A DNA stretch of 6,837 nucleotides from Coleofasciculus sp. S288 (GTDB taxonomy: Bacteria; Cyanobacteriota; Cyanobacteriia; Cyanobacteriales; Coleofasciculaceae): positions 1 through 6,837 of the forward strand of contig JAIUYC010000206.1 of NCBI GenBank assembly GCA_020216575.1, written 5' to 3'. Shown one piece after another: positions 6,117 to 6,837 of this stretch; within the stretch, counting starts at the first letter, position 1; every line of letters starts with the position of its first letter. Both the position numbers and the translations under genes were made by a program. The notes beneath the pieces were generated by a model. That model saw only the letters and a program-made list of their open reading frames with translations. It was not told the DNA's origin and did not search any database.

Positions 6117-6837
6117 GTAAAGTGGAGAATCACTGAAGAAGGCAACTGGGACTTAACAGGCAACAACACGCCTGTGTTCTTCATCCGCGACCCCCTCAAG
6201 TTTCCTGATTTTATCCATACGCAAAAGCGCAATCCGCAAACGAATTGCAAGGATGCCAACGCTATCTGGGATTTCTGGTCACTTAGTCCGGAGGCATTGC
6301 ATCAAATCACGATTCTGTTTAGCGATCGCGGCACTCCCAAAACCTATCGGCACATGAATGGCTATGGCAGCCATACCTTCAGCCTAATTAATGCCCAAGG
6401 TGAAAGGGTGTGGTGCAAATTCCATTTCAAAACAATACAGGGCATTGAGAATTTCACAGCGGAAGAAGCGATTCGAGTTAAAGGCGAAGACCCAGACCAT
6501 GCGACTCGTGACTTGTTTGATGCGATCGAGCATGGCGACTATCCCAAGTGGCGCGTCTGTATTCAGGTAATGACCGAGGAACAAGCGGCGCGGCATCGGG
6601 ATAACCCCTTTGACCTGACGAAGGTTTGGAAACATTCAGAGTATCCCTTGATTGACGTTGGCATTCTCGAACTCAACCGCAATCCGCAAAACTATTTTGC
6701 TGAAGTTGAGCAGTCGGCGTTTTCTCCCTCTAACGTCGTTCCTGGCATAAGCTTCTCGCCGGATAAGGTGCTGCAAGCTCGCATCATGTCCTATCCCGAT
6801 GCTCACCGCTACCGTCTGGGAGCCAACTATCAGCAAT
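6117..6837 (+). pseudogene. Catalase, 5'-truncated remnant, continues past window
   Basis: This belongs to the monofunctional heme catalases, which convert H2O2 to water and O2. Translation in one uninterrupted frame gives [20 protein letters not shown] (from 6132), [78 protein letters not shown] and [11 protein letters not shown]. The distal-side Asn (GNNTP) and the proximal heme-ligand Tyr (SYPDAHRY) are present. Missing are about the first 130 residues, with the distal His motif (VVHA-K/R-G-x-GA) and the ARFSTV region. The frame is closed by TGA at 6075-6077, and no ATG, GTG or TTG lies between there and the homology. Sequence upstream has stops in all frames and no catalase similarity, so it is a deletion rather than one frameshift. 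The first in-frame start, GTG 6174, would omit the active-site half. The remaining frame is intact, so the loss may be recent. Confidence 0.85.

Noticed and set aside
6384..6836. Two minus-strand frames (6384-6635, 6636-6836) at the right end
   Set aside because: Both are antisense to the catalase frame, whose motifs are unmistakable on the plus strand.
1..6837. CRISPR array
   Set aside because: No regularly spaced direct repeats of 25-40 bp with unique spacers were found anywhere.

Overview
The window is cyanobacterial and most likely from a beta-cyanobacterium. Three things point this way: six perfect HIP1 octamers (GCGATCGC) in 6.8 kb, a magnesium-chelatase H-type gene, and a ccmK3-ccmK4 carboxysome-shell pair. 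The paired CcmK3/CcmK4 and the moderate GC content fit a filamentous or large-genome lineage, but the species cannot be fixed from this sequence.

Layout, left to right. (1) 1-1749, + strand: the C-terminal ~580 residues of a ChlH/BchH-family chelatase large subunit, cut by the left edge. (2) 1820-2137, +: a small unrecognised protein whose 3' part carries a palindromic repeat of a kind that is dispersed in cyanobacterial genomes. (3) 2183-3076, -: an AraC-family regulator, divergent from (4) 3240-4610, +: a complete MATE-family efflux transporter. The 163-bp region between them holds two tandem 19-bp-spaced direct repeats that look like an operator. (5) 4611-4993: a gene-free stretch with several inverted repeats, possibly the relic of a small mobile element. 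(6) 5821-4994, -: ccmK3 then ccmK4, minor hexamer-forming proteins of the beta-carboxysome shell, each with a good Shine-Dalgarno. (7) 5822-6116: a 295-bp divergent non-coding region with hairpins and a sequence resembling the araC/MATE operator. (8) 6117-6837, +: a catalase reading frame that continues past the right edge but lacks about the first 130 residues, including the distal heme-pocket histidine. I call it a 5'-truncated pseudogene. No annotated start codon supports it.

Functionally there are three unrelated modules: tetrapyrrole metal chelation, a regulator plus exporter pair, and a satellite carboxysome-shell operon beside a broken catalase. The one possible link is a 24-bp sequence shared (17 of 24 positions) between the araC-MATE intergenic region and the ccmK3-catalase intergenic region. 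I found no convincing new multi-gene system. The most useful leads are this shared motif, the catalase truncation, the repeat inside the small ORF, and the structured element at 4728-4863.
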